Source of the DNA: Goleter apudmare HA4340-LM2
GTDB taxonomy: Bacteria > Cyanobacteriota > Cyanobacteriia > Cyanobacteriales > Nostocaceae
Direction of reading: 5' to 3'
NCBI GenBank assembly: GCA_019359495.1
Contig: JAHHHF010000076.1
Span: forward strand, 62,001 to 126,000
DNA length: 64,000 bases
The notes under the pieces are model-generated. The model worked only from the letters and a program-made list of their open reading frames with translations. It searched no databases and was not told the DNA's origin. Positions within the stretch are counted from its first letter, which is position 1; every line of letters starts with the position of its first letter. Both the position numbers and the translations under genes were made by a program. Shown in pieces: positions 35,914 to 47,034 of this stretch.

Positions 35914-36852
35914 ATGATTTTCTTCCGTAAAGACGAACAACTCGAAAATATCGCCTCCAACATTTTAGAAACTACCTGGGCAAAATTTCCTACCTTAGCC
36001 CGTAACCAAATCGCCCTGACATGGATTGTCTACGATCCGCCTGTACTAGTAAATACTGGTGGCGCTTTAACCCCAGATGCCTTTTGGAACCACATTAACC
36101 GTGGTTTTACTTATCGCGGTGTTGAGAGAATTTACCCAGCGAGTGTAGTCAAGTTGTTTTACCTGGTGGCGGTAAATGAATGGCTGGAAAGAGGGATGAC
36201 GCAAACTTCCAAGGAATTAGAAAGAGCTATCCGCGATATGATTGTAGACTCCAGTAATGATGCCACCAGCTTAGTTGTGGATGTTCTCAGTGGCACTACT
36301 TCTGGCCCAGAGTTACCAGTAGGGCCATTCGACACCTGGAAATCACAGCGTCAGATTGTGAACCGTTACTACCAGACTTTAGGTTGGGAAGAAATGGAGA
36401 CAATCAACGTCTGTCAAAAAACTTGGGGTGATGGCCCTTATGGACGGGAGAGGGTATTTTATGGAGAGACGTTGGAAAATCGCAACATGCTGACAACCAA
36501 CGCGATCGCCAGATTATTACATAGTATTATCGGTGGCGTGGCAGTTTCCAGTGGGCGATCGCAAGGGATGATGGCTTTGCTCAAACGCAGTCTCAATCCT
36601 GATGATTTACCCACCGATGTCGAAGAAGATCAAGTTACAGGTTTTTTGGGTGGTGGACTACCCCAAACTGCTCAAATTTGGTCAAAGGCGGGTTGGACAA
36701 GTCAAGTTCGTCATGATGCTGCGTATATTGAAATACCAGATCAACATCCATATCTTTTAGTGGTATTTACTGAGGGAAAAGCTAACGCGAAAAGTAGAGC
36801 TATTTTACCCTTTGTTTCCCAGCTATTTACGGAGGCGATCGCTACTCTGTAA
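35914..36852 (+). CDS. Class A beta-lactamase-like serine hydrolase
   Basis: The 312-residue protein has the penicillin-recognising fold: nucleophile motif S77-V-V-K80 in IYPASVVKLFYL, an SSND (SxN-like) motif and a KAG variant of KTG in WSKAGWTSQVRHDAAYIE. No signal peptide is visible, so it may be cytoplasmic. It could be an esterase, D-amino-acid peptidase or lactamase-like enzyme. Divergent from an NlpC/P60 murein peptidase across 22 bp, so shared control and a cell-wall peptide role are likely. Confidence 0.85.
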   Translation: MIFFRKDEQLENIASNILETTWAKFPTLARNQIALTWIVYDPPVLVNTGGALTPDAFWNHINRGFTYRGVERIYPASVVKLFYLVAVNEWLERGMTQTSKELERAIRDMIVDSSNDATSLVVDVLSGTTSGPELPVGPFDTWKSQRQIVNRYYQTLGWEEMETINVCQKTWGDGPYGRERVFYGETLENRNMLTTNAIARLLHSIIGGVAVSSGRSQGMMALLKRSLNPDDLPTDVEEDQVTGFLGGGLPQTAQIWSKAGWTSQVRHDAAYIEIPDQHPYLLVVFTEGKANAKSRAILPFVSQLFTEAIATL

Positions 36853-37215
36853 TCGAGGTTGAGTAATTGGCGATCGTGGAATTGAGTTTGTAGTGACGAC
36901 TTTAGTCAAGACGCTCCCATAGCTTCCCTGTAGAGGTACAAAAAAGGCTAGAGCCGCTTACTACGAACTCAATGTTTGATCTGTTCCTGCCAGTTTACTG
37001 AGACCACAATATAAATCATAAAAAGATAATTTTGTCAACCGTCAAAATCAGGATGTACCATTGCTGCTTTTGGTATTAAAAACTCAGTAATTATGTCAAA
37101 TTCAAGATGTAATGACTGGTAGTTTAGTGTTAAATTTTGATTGTTGCCAAGATTTCTTGACTTCACACCACAGAGTCGCTTATCTGTATGTGACAGTATT
37201 TGATGAGGAGTGAAT
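36853..37215. other. Intergenic region upstream of outer-membrane protein
   Basis: About 360 bp. It holds an imperfect GTAGTGACGACTTTAGTC ... GAGCCGCTTACTAC element (36890-36965), related to copies near 47017 and 56308, then AT-rich sequence and GAGGAG (37205-37210) as ribosome binding site for the next gene. No coding frame is supported. Confidence 0.5.
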
Positions 37216-37998
37216 GTGAATAATATTTTTGTGCGTAAAAGTTTTTTTTGCTTACCCAGTTTAGCTGCTTTGGCGGTCATCGGTAGTAGTTTAACTGCCG
37301 TTGCTGAAACTAAAGATATCTCACTAGAGACGCAAAATCAAAACATATCTAGTTTCACAGTAGATAACCAAGCAGAAGTTTCAGATTTTACTAACTCTCA
37401 AAAATTCCCTGACGCCACTACAGCCGTCACCAGTCGCACACTGACACCCGTGCCAGGAACAGCAGTCACTGTATCTGCCGCACTGGTTCCCCAAGACCCA
37501 GAACCCACTCGGCAATCGACTGTGCAACCATCAGCCCAGAAAATAGCACAAGCAGATATTGATCCTGGTAGAGCTACCCGTGGTGGTAAAAGCTACCTTG
37601 GTGTTGCTGGTAATATTGGCTTGAGTGGTGATGAGTCATCTTTAAGTGATGGCAATTTTGCAGTCATCAGCAAAGTCGGACTGACCAACACCCTCTCGGT
37701 ACGTCCATCGGCGGTGCTAGGAGACACTACAGTTATTCTAGCTCCTCTCACCTACGACTTTTCCTTTCAGCAAGCAGCAGATCCATTTAGCGAACCGTTA
37801 CCATTTGCACCTTATATCGGCGCAGGTGCAGCCTTTAAAACTGGCGACGACTCAAAAGTTGCCTTGCTACTATCTGGTGGGATCGATTTACCACTAAATT
37901 CTCGATTCACTGCTACAGCATCTGTCAACGCCGCCTTCTTCGACAGAACTGATGTCGGTTTGTTGCTAGGAGTTGGTTACAACTTCGGTAGTTATTAG
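37216..37998 (+). CDS. Outer-membrane beta-barrel-type secreted protein
   Basis: The GTG at 37216 is selected because GAGGAG ends 5 nt upstream; a GTG two codons earlier overlaps that site. The 260-residue product has a signal peptide (FVRKSFFCLPSLAALAVIG, cleavage near AVAET), a polar Pro/Thr/Gln-rich region to about residue 120, and a C-terminal domain of short amphipathic strands (KSYLGVAGNIGLSG, PYIGAGAAFKTG, VGLLLGVGYNFGSY) ending with an aromatic residue, as in outer-membrane barrels. Function unknown. Confidence 0.82.
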   Translation: MNNIFVRKSFFCLPSLAALAVIGSSLTAVAETKDISLETQNQNISSFTVDNQAEVSDFTNSQKFPDATTAVTSRTLTPVPGTAVTVSAALVPQDPEPTRQSTVQPSAQKIAQADIDPGRATRGGKSYLGVAGNIGLSGDESSLSDGNFAVISKVGLTNTLSVRPSAVLGDTTVILAPLTYDFSFQQAADPFSEPLPFAPYIGAGAAFKTGDDSKVALLLSGGIDLPLNSRFTATASVNAAFFDRTDVGLLLGVGYNFGSY

Positions 37999-38122
37999 GG
38001 AAAACGCCCTTGCAGATGTAGGCAACAATTGCATTCCCAGATACGTTGCTTTTGCAAAGTCAAGGATAATTGTAGGCTAGGTTGAACGTAGACACCCGAA
38101 GGGTGGCTTCCCGCAGGGTAGT

Positions 38123-38156
38123 GAAACCCAACAAACCCCGAAGGATGTTGGGTTTC
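38123..38156. repeat. GAAACCCAAC hairpin repeat
   Basis: Perfect 10-bp arms GAAACCCAAC and GTTGGGTTTC enclose CAAACCCCGAAGGAT-like loop sequence. It lies between two genes and next to a degenerate transposase, with further GGGTGGCTTCCCGCAGGG repeat sequence at 38101-38118. It resembles common intergenic repeats of Nostoc. Confidence 0.55.
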
Positions 38157-38226
38157 GTTCCTCAACCCAACTTTGTATCTTAAGAGAAGTAGTAGACCGT
38201 ATTGATCCATAGTCACAGTCTTGAGT

Positions 38227-38482
38227 GTGATCGTACTTTTCTATTTCTTCAGACTATCTTTTATCTAAAACGCTATCATCAAATATTTATGTAACCATTG
38301 GTATCAGGCTCAACTACTTCTTTCACGTTATCCCATAGTAACCTAGGTGTTAATTTTTCAGTTTTCAAATAATAGTTAATTGCATCATGGCTAATACTTT
38401 CTAAATGCTCTGCTAAATTAGTAATTTTATAATTTATTTGACTACTTAATAAGTATTGGCAGTAATTAAGCTTAGTAAATCT
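38227..38482 (-). pseudogene. Transposase N-terminal fragment, frameshifted and truncated
   Basis: From the ATG at 38482 the frame reads MRFTKLNYCQYLLSSQINYK, the typical start of a DDE transposase (IS701-like) common in Nostocales, and continues through LAEHLESISHDAINYYL to TNGYI. A one-base insertion (ATA-AATA-TTT in place of ATA-ATA-TTT) breaks the frame just before the first catalytic Asp; the shifted frame resumes as FDDSVLDKR, meets a TAG where Tyr is expected, then SEEIEK before homology ends near 38227. The remainder of the element is missing, so it is a dead remnant. Confidence 0.8.
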
Positions 38483-38699
38483 CATTTGCGTCAGCAAAAT
38501 TTATTTAATACAACCTCTACCTATTTTCTTATGAATATTTCAATACTACTTCCAAAACACCGAATTTTATTGCGAAGACAAAGCTTTCGGAATCAGATTT
38601 TATTAATACTGATGTACTAGAAAATAGTGTAGGCGTAGCCCACCGCAGGCATCCCATTGTGCCAGTTGCGTAAGTCCTATGTATTTCTCATGAAAGTGA

Positions 38700-39395
38700 T
38701 CATTTTTTCTTCTTAGACTCTTTATATGCGATCGCTGTGGCAATTATCGCTGCTATGGATGCACCAATAGTAGTCCAAATTAGTATTGACCCATCAAGAG
38801 GCTGGCTTTCAGTTTTTTCACTAGGTGAGCTTATGGTCTTATCTGACCCTGATTGATTTAGTGCAGATACAGCAGAAATATTGTAACAGTCGGCACCTGA
38901 TAAGTTCCACGTCAATTTGTCTCCTATGACTTTTTCAGCGTTGTGTGAGCTGATATTTCCAGGTAGCTTTATACTCCAAGTAACAGACTTAGTGACCTTA
39001 GGATCAAAATAATTGGTACAGGTTTTGTCAACAGCTTTATATGTGAAGTAATTATCATCAATACTGAGCCTATCTAGCTTAATATTTAGTACTTTATGTA
39101 GCTTTTCCACTTCCTCTAAGTCATTAAAAGAATAAACATATGTACATTGATCTCCACCACTAGGATTATTTAGGGAACTTGAACCTTCATAGGATATGTT
39201 GTTCCATTGAATACTATTGAAAGATTGACGACATGCTTCAATATCCTTAACTTTACCGCTTTGAGGATATACTATTTTTAGGCTAAATACTCCTGAGCCA
39301 TTTTTTTCAAAAGTAATATAACTGTGAATTTCTTCACAACTGGTCAGTAACATTAAAAGTACCGACCAAATCAGCCAAGCTTTTTTGAAACTCAT
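38700..39395 (-). CDS. LppM-like lipoprotein with C-terminal TM
   Basis: The 231-residue protein has a lipoprotein signal peptide (VLLMLLTSCEE, lipobox LTSC), an extracytoplasmic domain with SYITFEKNGSGVFSLKIVYP and four to five cysteines, and a C-terminal membrane helix (ILIWTTIGASIAAIIATAIAY) with a KESKKKK stop-transfer tail. This layout matches LppM/DUF3153-type proteins; the match is by overall pattern and moderate. It could bind lipid or polysaccharide at the membrane surface. No operon partner. Confidence 0.75.
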   Translation of the reverse strand: MSFKKAWLIWSVLLMLLTSCEEIHSYITFEKNGSGVFSLKIVYPQSGKVKDIEACRQSFNSIQWNNISYEGSSSLNNPSGGDQCTYVYSFNDLEEVEKLHKVLNIKLDRLSIDDNYFTYKAVDKTCTNYFDPKVTKSVTWSIKLPGNISSHNAEKVIGDKLTWNLSGADCYNISAVSALNQSGSDKTISSPSEKTESQPLDGSILIWTTIGASIAAIIATAIAYKESKKKK

Positions 39396-39782
39396 TTTTT
39401 TTCTATCTTCCTTTACCTCTTTTGAGCAGTCTGACTATATTACTAGCACTTATGCAATATCTCTGTGAAACCCTTATTCCTACCCTTAGGGTTCTCCTTT
39501 GGAGTACTTGTTCTGCCCTGCGGTGAGCCGCTATGCGTCTACGTGTCTACGTTTTTTGATAATATTATGTAATTTTTGTTTATTATACGATACCTTTCGG
39601 TATATCACTTGAGCGATCGCAGGGCATGATCGAAATTATCTGGTTCTAATACTCAAGAGCATCGTAGCAAAATTGTAGGGCGATCGCTGCCAGTGATAAA
39701 TTCGTAGTACTTTATTTTGCACAATAAAGTTTGGCATGAGGGAGAGTTTTATTATTCCCTCGTCTCCCTCATACCCTAATAT
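39396..39782. other. Intergenic region with HIP1 sites
   Basis: About 390 bp containing two or more HIP1 octamers (near 39613 and 39680), a TTCCTACCCTTAGGGTTCTCC-like palindrome near 39468-39490, and sequence CCTGCGGTGAGCCGCTATGC similar to dispersed Nostoc repeats. No coding frame is supported. Confidence 0.5.
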
Positions 39783-41102
39783 TTATTTCGGAGTTACTTT
39801 GTCAATCACAGAAATTTTACCGTCGTCTCCTACTTGCCACACATCATAGACACCAATAACATCACCGTTGGCATCAATATCGACGTTACCACTGGCTCCT
39901 TGGTAGTTGATGGTTTTGCCTTCTTTGAGTAGCTTCAGTCCTTCACAAACGTCAGTTACTTCTGTCGCACCAGCACCACCATTGGCAACTTCACGGAGTT
40001 TACTCTGTATACCAACACCTGTATTTTCCTTGGCGGCTTGTGCAGCTAACACTAATAAAGCAGCAGCATCCCAGGCTTGAGGAGCAAATTCTCCTGGTGC
40101 GCCACCCTTCTTAGATTGCCATAATTGTTTTAAAGCTGCTAACGCTTTACCATCAGAACCAGGTACTGTACCAATGACTCCGGAAACAATGAATTTACCG
40201 TCTTCGGTTTTACCAACCTGAGCTGGAAATTCGTCTGACTTCATCCCGTCTGTCAGCATTACCTGCACTCCTTTGCTCACACCTTGTTGATATGCTGATT
40301 TGAGGAGTAGGCTACCTGTTTCTACATAAAAAACGCCCAGTACGGCATCTGGTTTACCAGCAAAGGCGGTAGTGGCTTCAGTTTCAAAGGTAGTAGCTTT
40401 GGGGTCGTAGCGGACGGGCTTGTCTTTATTAACTACAGTTCCCCCCAATTTTTCAAAGGCTTGGACAAATGCTTTTTCAAACCCCACTCCATAGTCGTTG
40501 TTAATTACGACTGTGGACACTCGTTTGAAACCTTTTTTAGTAGCGAGTTCGGCGAGGGCTGGCCCTTGGTAGCTGTCAGGGGGAACTGTACGCGCCCAAA
40601 AGCCTTGAAAATCACCTTTTTGTGCTTTTTCAGTAAATACTGGGCTGGTACTACCAGGGGAAATCAACATGACTTTATTTTGGGCAGCAATGGAGACCGC
40701 CGCCGTGGAAACACTACTGGCAAAGGAGCCAACTACACCAGCAACTTTATCTACAGTCGCCAGTTTAGTCATGCCGGCAGCCCCTGCTTTCGGGTCTGTT
40801 TGGTCATCTACGGCCACAAGAGTAACAGGTTGACCATTGACACCGCCACAAGCGTTGACAGTTTCGACAACCAGGGGAACAGCTGTGGCCATTTGCTGAC
40901 CGATAGACGCTAAATCACCTGTAGTTGGTAGTAGGGAACCAATTTTCAGGCCGCTACTTGTAGTAGTTGAGTTTGCTGCTGGGGTAGCAGTGTTGTCAGT
41001 TGTGCTGGTGTTATTTGTAGGGGCATTTTCGCAAGCGCCTAATAGGAAACCCGTTACCAGGGTAGCCAAACTTAAGGCTAAAGCAGTACTAATTTTTTGC
41101 AT
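39783..41102 (-). CDS. ABC-type branched-chain/neutral amino acid binding lipoprotein
   Basis: The 439-residue protein has a lipobox (TGFLLGACEN, Cys24), a Thr/Asn-rich linker, then a type I periplasmic binding fold: KIGSLLPTTGDLASIGQQM, VVGSFASSVSTAAVSIAAQN, INNDYGVGFEKAF and the hinge region LGVFYVETGSLLL. It should capture an amino acid or similar small solute for an ABC transporter, but no permease or ATPase gene is nearby, so it must use subunits encoded elsewhere. It lies just upstream (in map terms) of tRNA-Ser and crtB. Ligand not assignable. Confidence 0.93.
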   Translation of the reverse strand: MQKISTALALSLATLVTGFLLGACENAPTNNTSTTDNTATPAANSTTTSSGLKIGSLLPTTGDLASIGQQMATAVPLVVETVNACGGVNGQPVTLVAVDDQTDPKAGAAGMTKLATVDKVAGVVGSFASSVSTAAVSIAAQNKVMLISPGSTSPVFTEKAQKGDFQGFWARTVPPDSYQGPALAELATKKGFKRVSTVVINNDYGVGFEKAFVQAFEKLGGTVVNKDKPVRYDPKATTFETEATTAFAGKPDAVLGVFYVETGSLLLKSAYQQGVSKGVQVMLTDGMKSDEFPAQVGKTEDGKFIVSGVIGTVPGSDGKALAALKQLWQSKKGGAPGEFAPQAWDAAALLVLAAQAAKENTGVGIQSKLREVANGGAGATEVTDVCEGLKLLKEGKTINYQGASGNVDIDANGDVIGVYDVWQVGDDGKISVIDKVTPK

Positions 41103-41298
41103 GGATTACTTTCACTCCTCATGATATTTAGGAGCCTGAAAGTAAGACTCGATCTGGGTTTTCAGATTAGCTTAATTTTAACAGACTCCAAGTGATAAAT
41201 AATATCACCCTCTTGGGGAGTAGGAAGCGTTTACTCCTACATAAATACTTAGTAGTGAGTAGAAATAACTTATTTTACTTGTGCTAATTAGTCAAAAA

Positions 41299-41390
41299 CG
41301 GAGAGGGAGGGATTCGAACCCTCGGTACGGAGTTGCCTGCCGTACAACAGATTAGCAATCTGCCGCTTTCGACCACTCAGCCACCTCTCC
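41299..41390 (-). tRNA. tRNA-Ser (anticodon GCT)
   Basis: A 92-nt class II tRNA on the minus strand: acceptor GGAGAGG/CCTCTCC, anticodon loop with GCT flanked by a CAGATT/AATCTG stem, a long variable arm (TTGTACGGCAGGCAAC region) and T loop TTCGAAT. It decodes AGC/AGU serine codons. CCA is not encoded. Confidence 0.95.
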
Positions 41391-41441
41391 ACGGTCACGA
41401 ATATGAATGATAACAGATTTATTTAGGGGAGTCAATAGTCA

Positions 41442-41483
41442 TTTGTCCTTTGTTATTTGTCATTAGTAACAACAAAGGACAAA
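41442..41483. repeat. Hairpin-forming repeat after crtB
   Basis: TTTGTCCTTTGTT (41442-41454) and AACAAAGGACAAA (41471-41483) form a perfect 13-bp inverted repeat with a 16-nt loop, 7 bp beyond the crtB stop. It is built from the same ATTTGTCATTAG-type units that recur in other gaps and may stop crtP-crtB transcription, though no T-tract follows. Confidence 0.6.
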
Positions 41484-41489
41484 CGACGC

Positions 41490-43845
<2,356 letters not shown>

Positions 43846-44522
43846 TTAACCCTACTGCTCTTCAATATTTCTTAATCGTCTTTGTCGTTCTCATTATACG
43901 TTGCAATCTGTTACATTTGCCGTCCTTGTGCGATCGCTTCTCCAAAAACTTCTCTCAACCGGAATTTTACTTACATGCAGACATCAGCCCTGTTGTCAAT
44001 CAATTTTGGATTTTAAATTTTGGATTGACACCGACCACAAGGGTGGGAGGCTTGAAGATGATTAAATTGGCTCCTTTCCCATGCCTCATTTCCTATATCC
44101 CTACTCAATGATCTAGATATGCATTTTTGTATAAAGAATACGATTTTTTTCAGTATATTTTGTTGGCGAAATATCTATTTTTGTAATTTTTTATACTTAC
44201 ATTTTAGTTATTTAAGTATTAATTCTGTTGTAAAAAGGTAAGCTCTTACATATTTTAATGCAACAGAAGAGTCGATTATAAATAAATTTAATTTAAAAAC
44301 TAGTAATAGCTGAAAGCAACATCTAAAAGTTTTATTTGCTTGTTCACTAACAACAAGATATGATGATCCCCAGTCGAAAAAAATTGAAATTTCGACTTGA
44401 ATGTATGAGGAATTTATTTCTCTAGCAAAGAATATAGTTCCCATATCGTTGTTGAAAAAGTTGTTTAGCAAAATCAGGGTTGCACTGTTTAAGTGTGCAG
44501 TTACTTGTGATTTAAACTGACC
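43846..44522. other. Long intergenic region upstream of crtP and rlpA-like gene
   Basis: About 680 bp between divergent crtP and the RlpA-like gene. It contains a HIP1 octamer near 43929, the pattern GTCAATC ... GGATTGAC (7-bp arms near 43996-44030) with TTTTGGATTTTAAATTTTGG between, and a very AT-rich stretch from 44110. A minus-strand frame at 44208-44471 is rich in Phe/Leu/Asn from base composition and is not supported as a gene. Confidence 0.5.
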
Positions 44523-45710
44523 ATGCTAATTTTTGGAATTCTTTGGATTACATCCTGGGTTGGTTCCTTCTTGTCGTTGAGTGATAACTTGTCATCAAAT
44601 TTGACTGTAAAAATGACTCCGACAGAAGTGACAAGCAATTTAGGTAAAAATGTTTTAGGTACAACATTAATACCCACAAGGTTTTTGAAAATAGATTGGG
44701 GTACTAAAAAGTCACTAACAGACTCAGATAAACCACTTAAGTCTAGGGCAAAGGCAGTTAAAAACACTACAAATCAACTTTGTCATTATTTCCCAGAGAA
44801 CGTAGAAGCACAAGCTACCTTTACAAGAACTTCCTTTTTGGCCTCTGCGGCATTGATTAACACTAGTACTCCTAATCGAGACTTTTTTCCTAATAAAATC
44901 TTGCGTTCTCTGCAAGATTTTTTCCGCTTTCATAGTCCTGTAGAGCAAAGTTTTAGCGTTGCTACCTCCCCAGTAGCCGTAGTTCGTCGTAGCCCAAATA
45001 ACTACGAATTATGGGTAAATAAGCAAGTTGTAGCGAATTTACCTAACGAAACTAAAGCGAAGTCAATGCAACAACGATTGCAGCAACTAGTGAGGTCACC
45101 AAACTTAGATGCTGATCAATTGCGACCTGCTTTAGTTGATGGCATACCAGCTTTAATGGCAGGTAATCGCTTTTTATTTGGGATTGAAAAACAAATTTCT
45201 CGGCAATATGGACGGAGTGGTGATTTGTTAGCTATTGAGTGGATTAATAATTTGCGTAGTGCGCTCAAAGCCCCAACACTCACACTTTTAGAAGGGCAAA
45301 AAGAAATGTATGGCTTGTCCCCTTCCAAAACAAAAATGTCGGGTTTAGCTTCTTGGTATGGTGGCTATTTTCACGGTCGATTGACGGCGAATGGTGAGAT
45401 ATACAACCAAAATGATTTGACGGTTGCTCATAAATCCCTGCCATTTAATACTTACTTACAAGTAACAAATTTAAAAACAGGAAAAGCTGTAATTGTGCGA
45501 GTTAATGACCGGGGTCCCTATATTCCACCGCGCAGTTTAGATTTATCACTAGCAGCAGCTCGCTGTATCAATAGTGAAATAGCTGGGGTAGTACCCTATA
45601 AAGCCGTGATTTTGAACAGTAAAGCACCCAAAATGACTTTAAAAACCACCAACTTGGCAACTGACAAACTCAAGCCAGGGAGAAAAATAGCATTAGTTTC
45701 TGAGTTTTAG
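44523..45710 (+). CDS. RlpA-like double-psi beta-barrel protein
   Basis: The 395-residue protein has a hydrophobic N-terminus (LIFGILWITSWVGSFLSL) that could be a signal, a long central region of ~230 residues without known motif, and a C-terminal RlpA/DPBB domain: GLASWYGGYFHGRLTANGEIYNQNDLTVAHKSLPFNTYLQV with RVNDRGPYIPPRSLDLS (catalytic-type Asp). RlpA proteins bind or cleave naked glycan strands at septa. A large unrelated N-terminal half is common in cyanobacterial members. The start codon is the first plausible ATG; the true start might differ. Confidence 0.88.
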   Translation: MLIFGILWITSWVGSFLSLSDNLSSNLTVKMTPTEVTSNLGKNVLGTTLIPTRFLKIDWGTKKSLTDSDKPLKSRAKAVKNTTNQLCHYFPENVEAQATFTRTSFLASAALINTSTPNRDFFPNKILRSLQDFFRFHSPVEQSFSVATSPVAVVRRSPNNYELWVNKQVVANLPNETKAKSMQQRLQQLVRSPNLDADQLRPALVDGIPALMAGNRFLFGIEKQISRQYGRSGDLLAIEWINNLRSALKAPTLTLLEGQKEMYGLSPSKTKMSGLASWYGGYFHGRLTANGEIYNQNDLTVAHKSLPFNTYLQVTNLKTGKAVIVRVNDRGPYIPPRSLDLSLAAARCINSEIAGVVPYKAVILNSKAPKMTLKTTNLATDKLKPGRKIALVSEF

Positions 45711-45745
45711 TTAAATCTTGGTGATTGGTACTTAACTCATGACTT

Positions 45746-45783
45746 ATTGCTAGTGGCTAATTGCATCCTTAGCCACTAGCAAT
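45746..45783. repeat. Perfect 15-bp inverted repeat
   Basis: ATTGCTAGTGGCTAA (45746-45760) and TTAGCCACTAGCAAT (45769-45783) flank an 8-nt loop, 35 bp after the RlpA-like stop. No T-tract follows on either strand, so it is a hairpin of unknown role, possibly a 3'-end stabiliser. Confidence 0.75.
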
Positions 45784-45844
45784 TACCATACCGTTGGTAT
45801 AACAAACGAAATGCTATTCCTCTTATGGCAGCAGGTAAAACTTT

Positions 45845-46945
45845 ATGTCAGGATCACAGGAGTTAAAGAACTTTGGGCATCATTTAATTCTCGGTATATC
45901 CAGCACTACATTAAGTGATGAGGATAAACGCGCACTCAGTGAATTGCAGCCAGTAGGTGTGATTTTTTTCGGTAAAAACTTTCTGGATGGCACACCCTAT
46001 GAAATTTGGTTACAAGCCTTTAAGGAGCTGATTGACCAGGTAAGACAATACGCTGAACGCGACTCCATGTTCATGACCTTGGATCATGAAGGAGGTCGTG
46101 TAGTTCGCACACATCTCCCAATTACGCGATTCCCTCATGCTTTGTTGTTGCGATCGCGCGCCCGTGAGGTAGCAAGAGCAACAGCAACTGAACTCAAATC
46201 ATTAGGCATCAATGTATCCTGGGCACCAGTAGCGGATATTTATTCCCATCCCCAAAATCCCATTATTGGCCCTCGGTCTTTTGGTATCACGCCTGACAGT
46301 GCTGCCCAAGGCGCCCGTGACTATTACCTCGGACTGCAAGAATCAGGAATTTTGGGAGCCGCCAAACACTTCCCCGGTCATGGAGACACCAGCAAGGACT
46401 CCCATGTCGAGTTACCAATCCTCGATTTAACGATAGAAGACCTCCGAAATCGGGAATTGATACCCTTTAAAGTGCTGATCGAGGTGCAGGTGCCGATGAT
46501 CATGACAGCCCACATCCTGTTTCCCAAGATAGATCCTGATGTCCCAGCAACCTTATCTGGGCCCATTCTCAACGGCATTTTGCGGCAGGAACTTGGTTTC
46601 ACAGGGGTGGTAGTATCGGATGACTTGGATATGAAAGCTGTCTCAGATATGTTTATCCAGCCTGGAACCATAGCCCGGTCAATTAATGCTGGTTGCGATT
46701 TGTTTATTGTCTCGCGCAACATCAATTCATCAGCGATCGCCCGGACATATCAGATAGCTGAAGATTTTGCTGCTTCCTTTGCTAACGGTAGTCTGCAAGA
46801 GTCAGTTGTGGCTGCTGCTAGGGGGAGAGTTGAGCAACTACTGGCAGACACACCCCAATATCTTGTCCATTATTTGGATAGAGATACTTTCAAACAACAT
46901 GCCGAATTAGCGATTGCTGCTTCTTTTCAAGAGGTTGGGGTATAA
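45845..46945 (+). CDS. nagZ: Glycoside hydrolase family 3 beta-N-acetylglucosaminidase NagZ
   Basis: The 366-residue GH3 single-domain enzyme has the KHFPGHGDTSKDSH motif (catalytic His-Asp dyad loop), VVSDDLDMKAVS (nucleophile Asp in SDDL) and the start LSELQPVGVIFFGKNF. This short form is typical of NagZ, which removes GlcNAc from muropeptides in the cytoplasm during murein recycling. It follows the RlpA-like gene on the same strand, so two murein enzymes are neighbours. Confidence 0.94.
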   Translation: MSGSQELKNFGHHLILGISSTTLSDEDKRALSELQPVGVIFFGKNFLDGTPYEIWLQAFKELIDQVRQYAERDSMFMTLDHEGGRVVRTHLPITRFPHALLLRSRAREVARATATELKSLGINVSWAPVADIYSHPQNPIIGPRSFGITPDSAAQGARDYYLGLQESGILGAAKHFPGHGDTSKDSHVELPILDLTIEDLRNRELIPFKVLIEVQVPMIMTAHILFPKIDPDVPATLSGPILNGILRQELGFTGVVVSDDLDMKAVSDMFIQPGTIARSINAGCDLFIVSRNINSSAIARTYQIAEDFAASFANGSLQESVVAAARGRVEQLLADTPQYLVHYLDRDTFKQHAELAIAASFQEVGV

Positions 46946-46952
46946 AAATAAG

Positions 46953-46977
46953 AAATCCCAACTTTAAGTTGGGATTT
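46953..46977 (-). terminator. Hairpin terminator between nagZ and ribonucleotide reductase
   Basis: AAATCCCAAC and GTTGGGATTT form a perfect 10-bp stem (with further T-A pairs) around TTTAA. On the minus strand it is followed by the T-rich CTTATTTTTAT, so it suits termination of the convergent ribonucleotide reductase gene; it lies 8 bp past the nagZ stop and may serve both. Confidence 0.65.
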
Positions 46978-47034
46978 AACAATGTGTCTATAATTAAAAC
47001 TCAATTGCCGAAAAAACCAGGGCTAAAGTCCCGA

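Noticed and set aside
37995-38216. 73-codon minus-strand frame after the outer-membrane protein
   Set aside because: It is made largely of the GAAACCCAAC and GGGTGGCTTCCCGCAGGG repeats.
44208-44471. 87-codon minus-strand frame between crtP and the RlpA-like gene
   Set aside because: Composition follows the AT-rich sequence, with no motif and no clear ribosome binding site.
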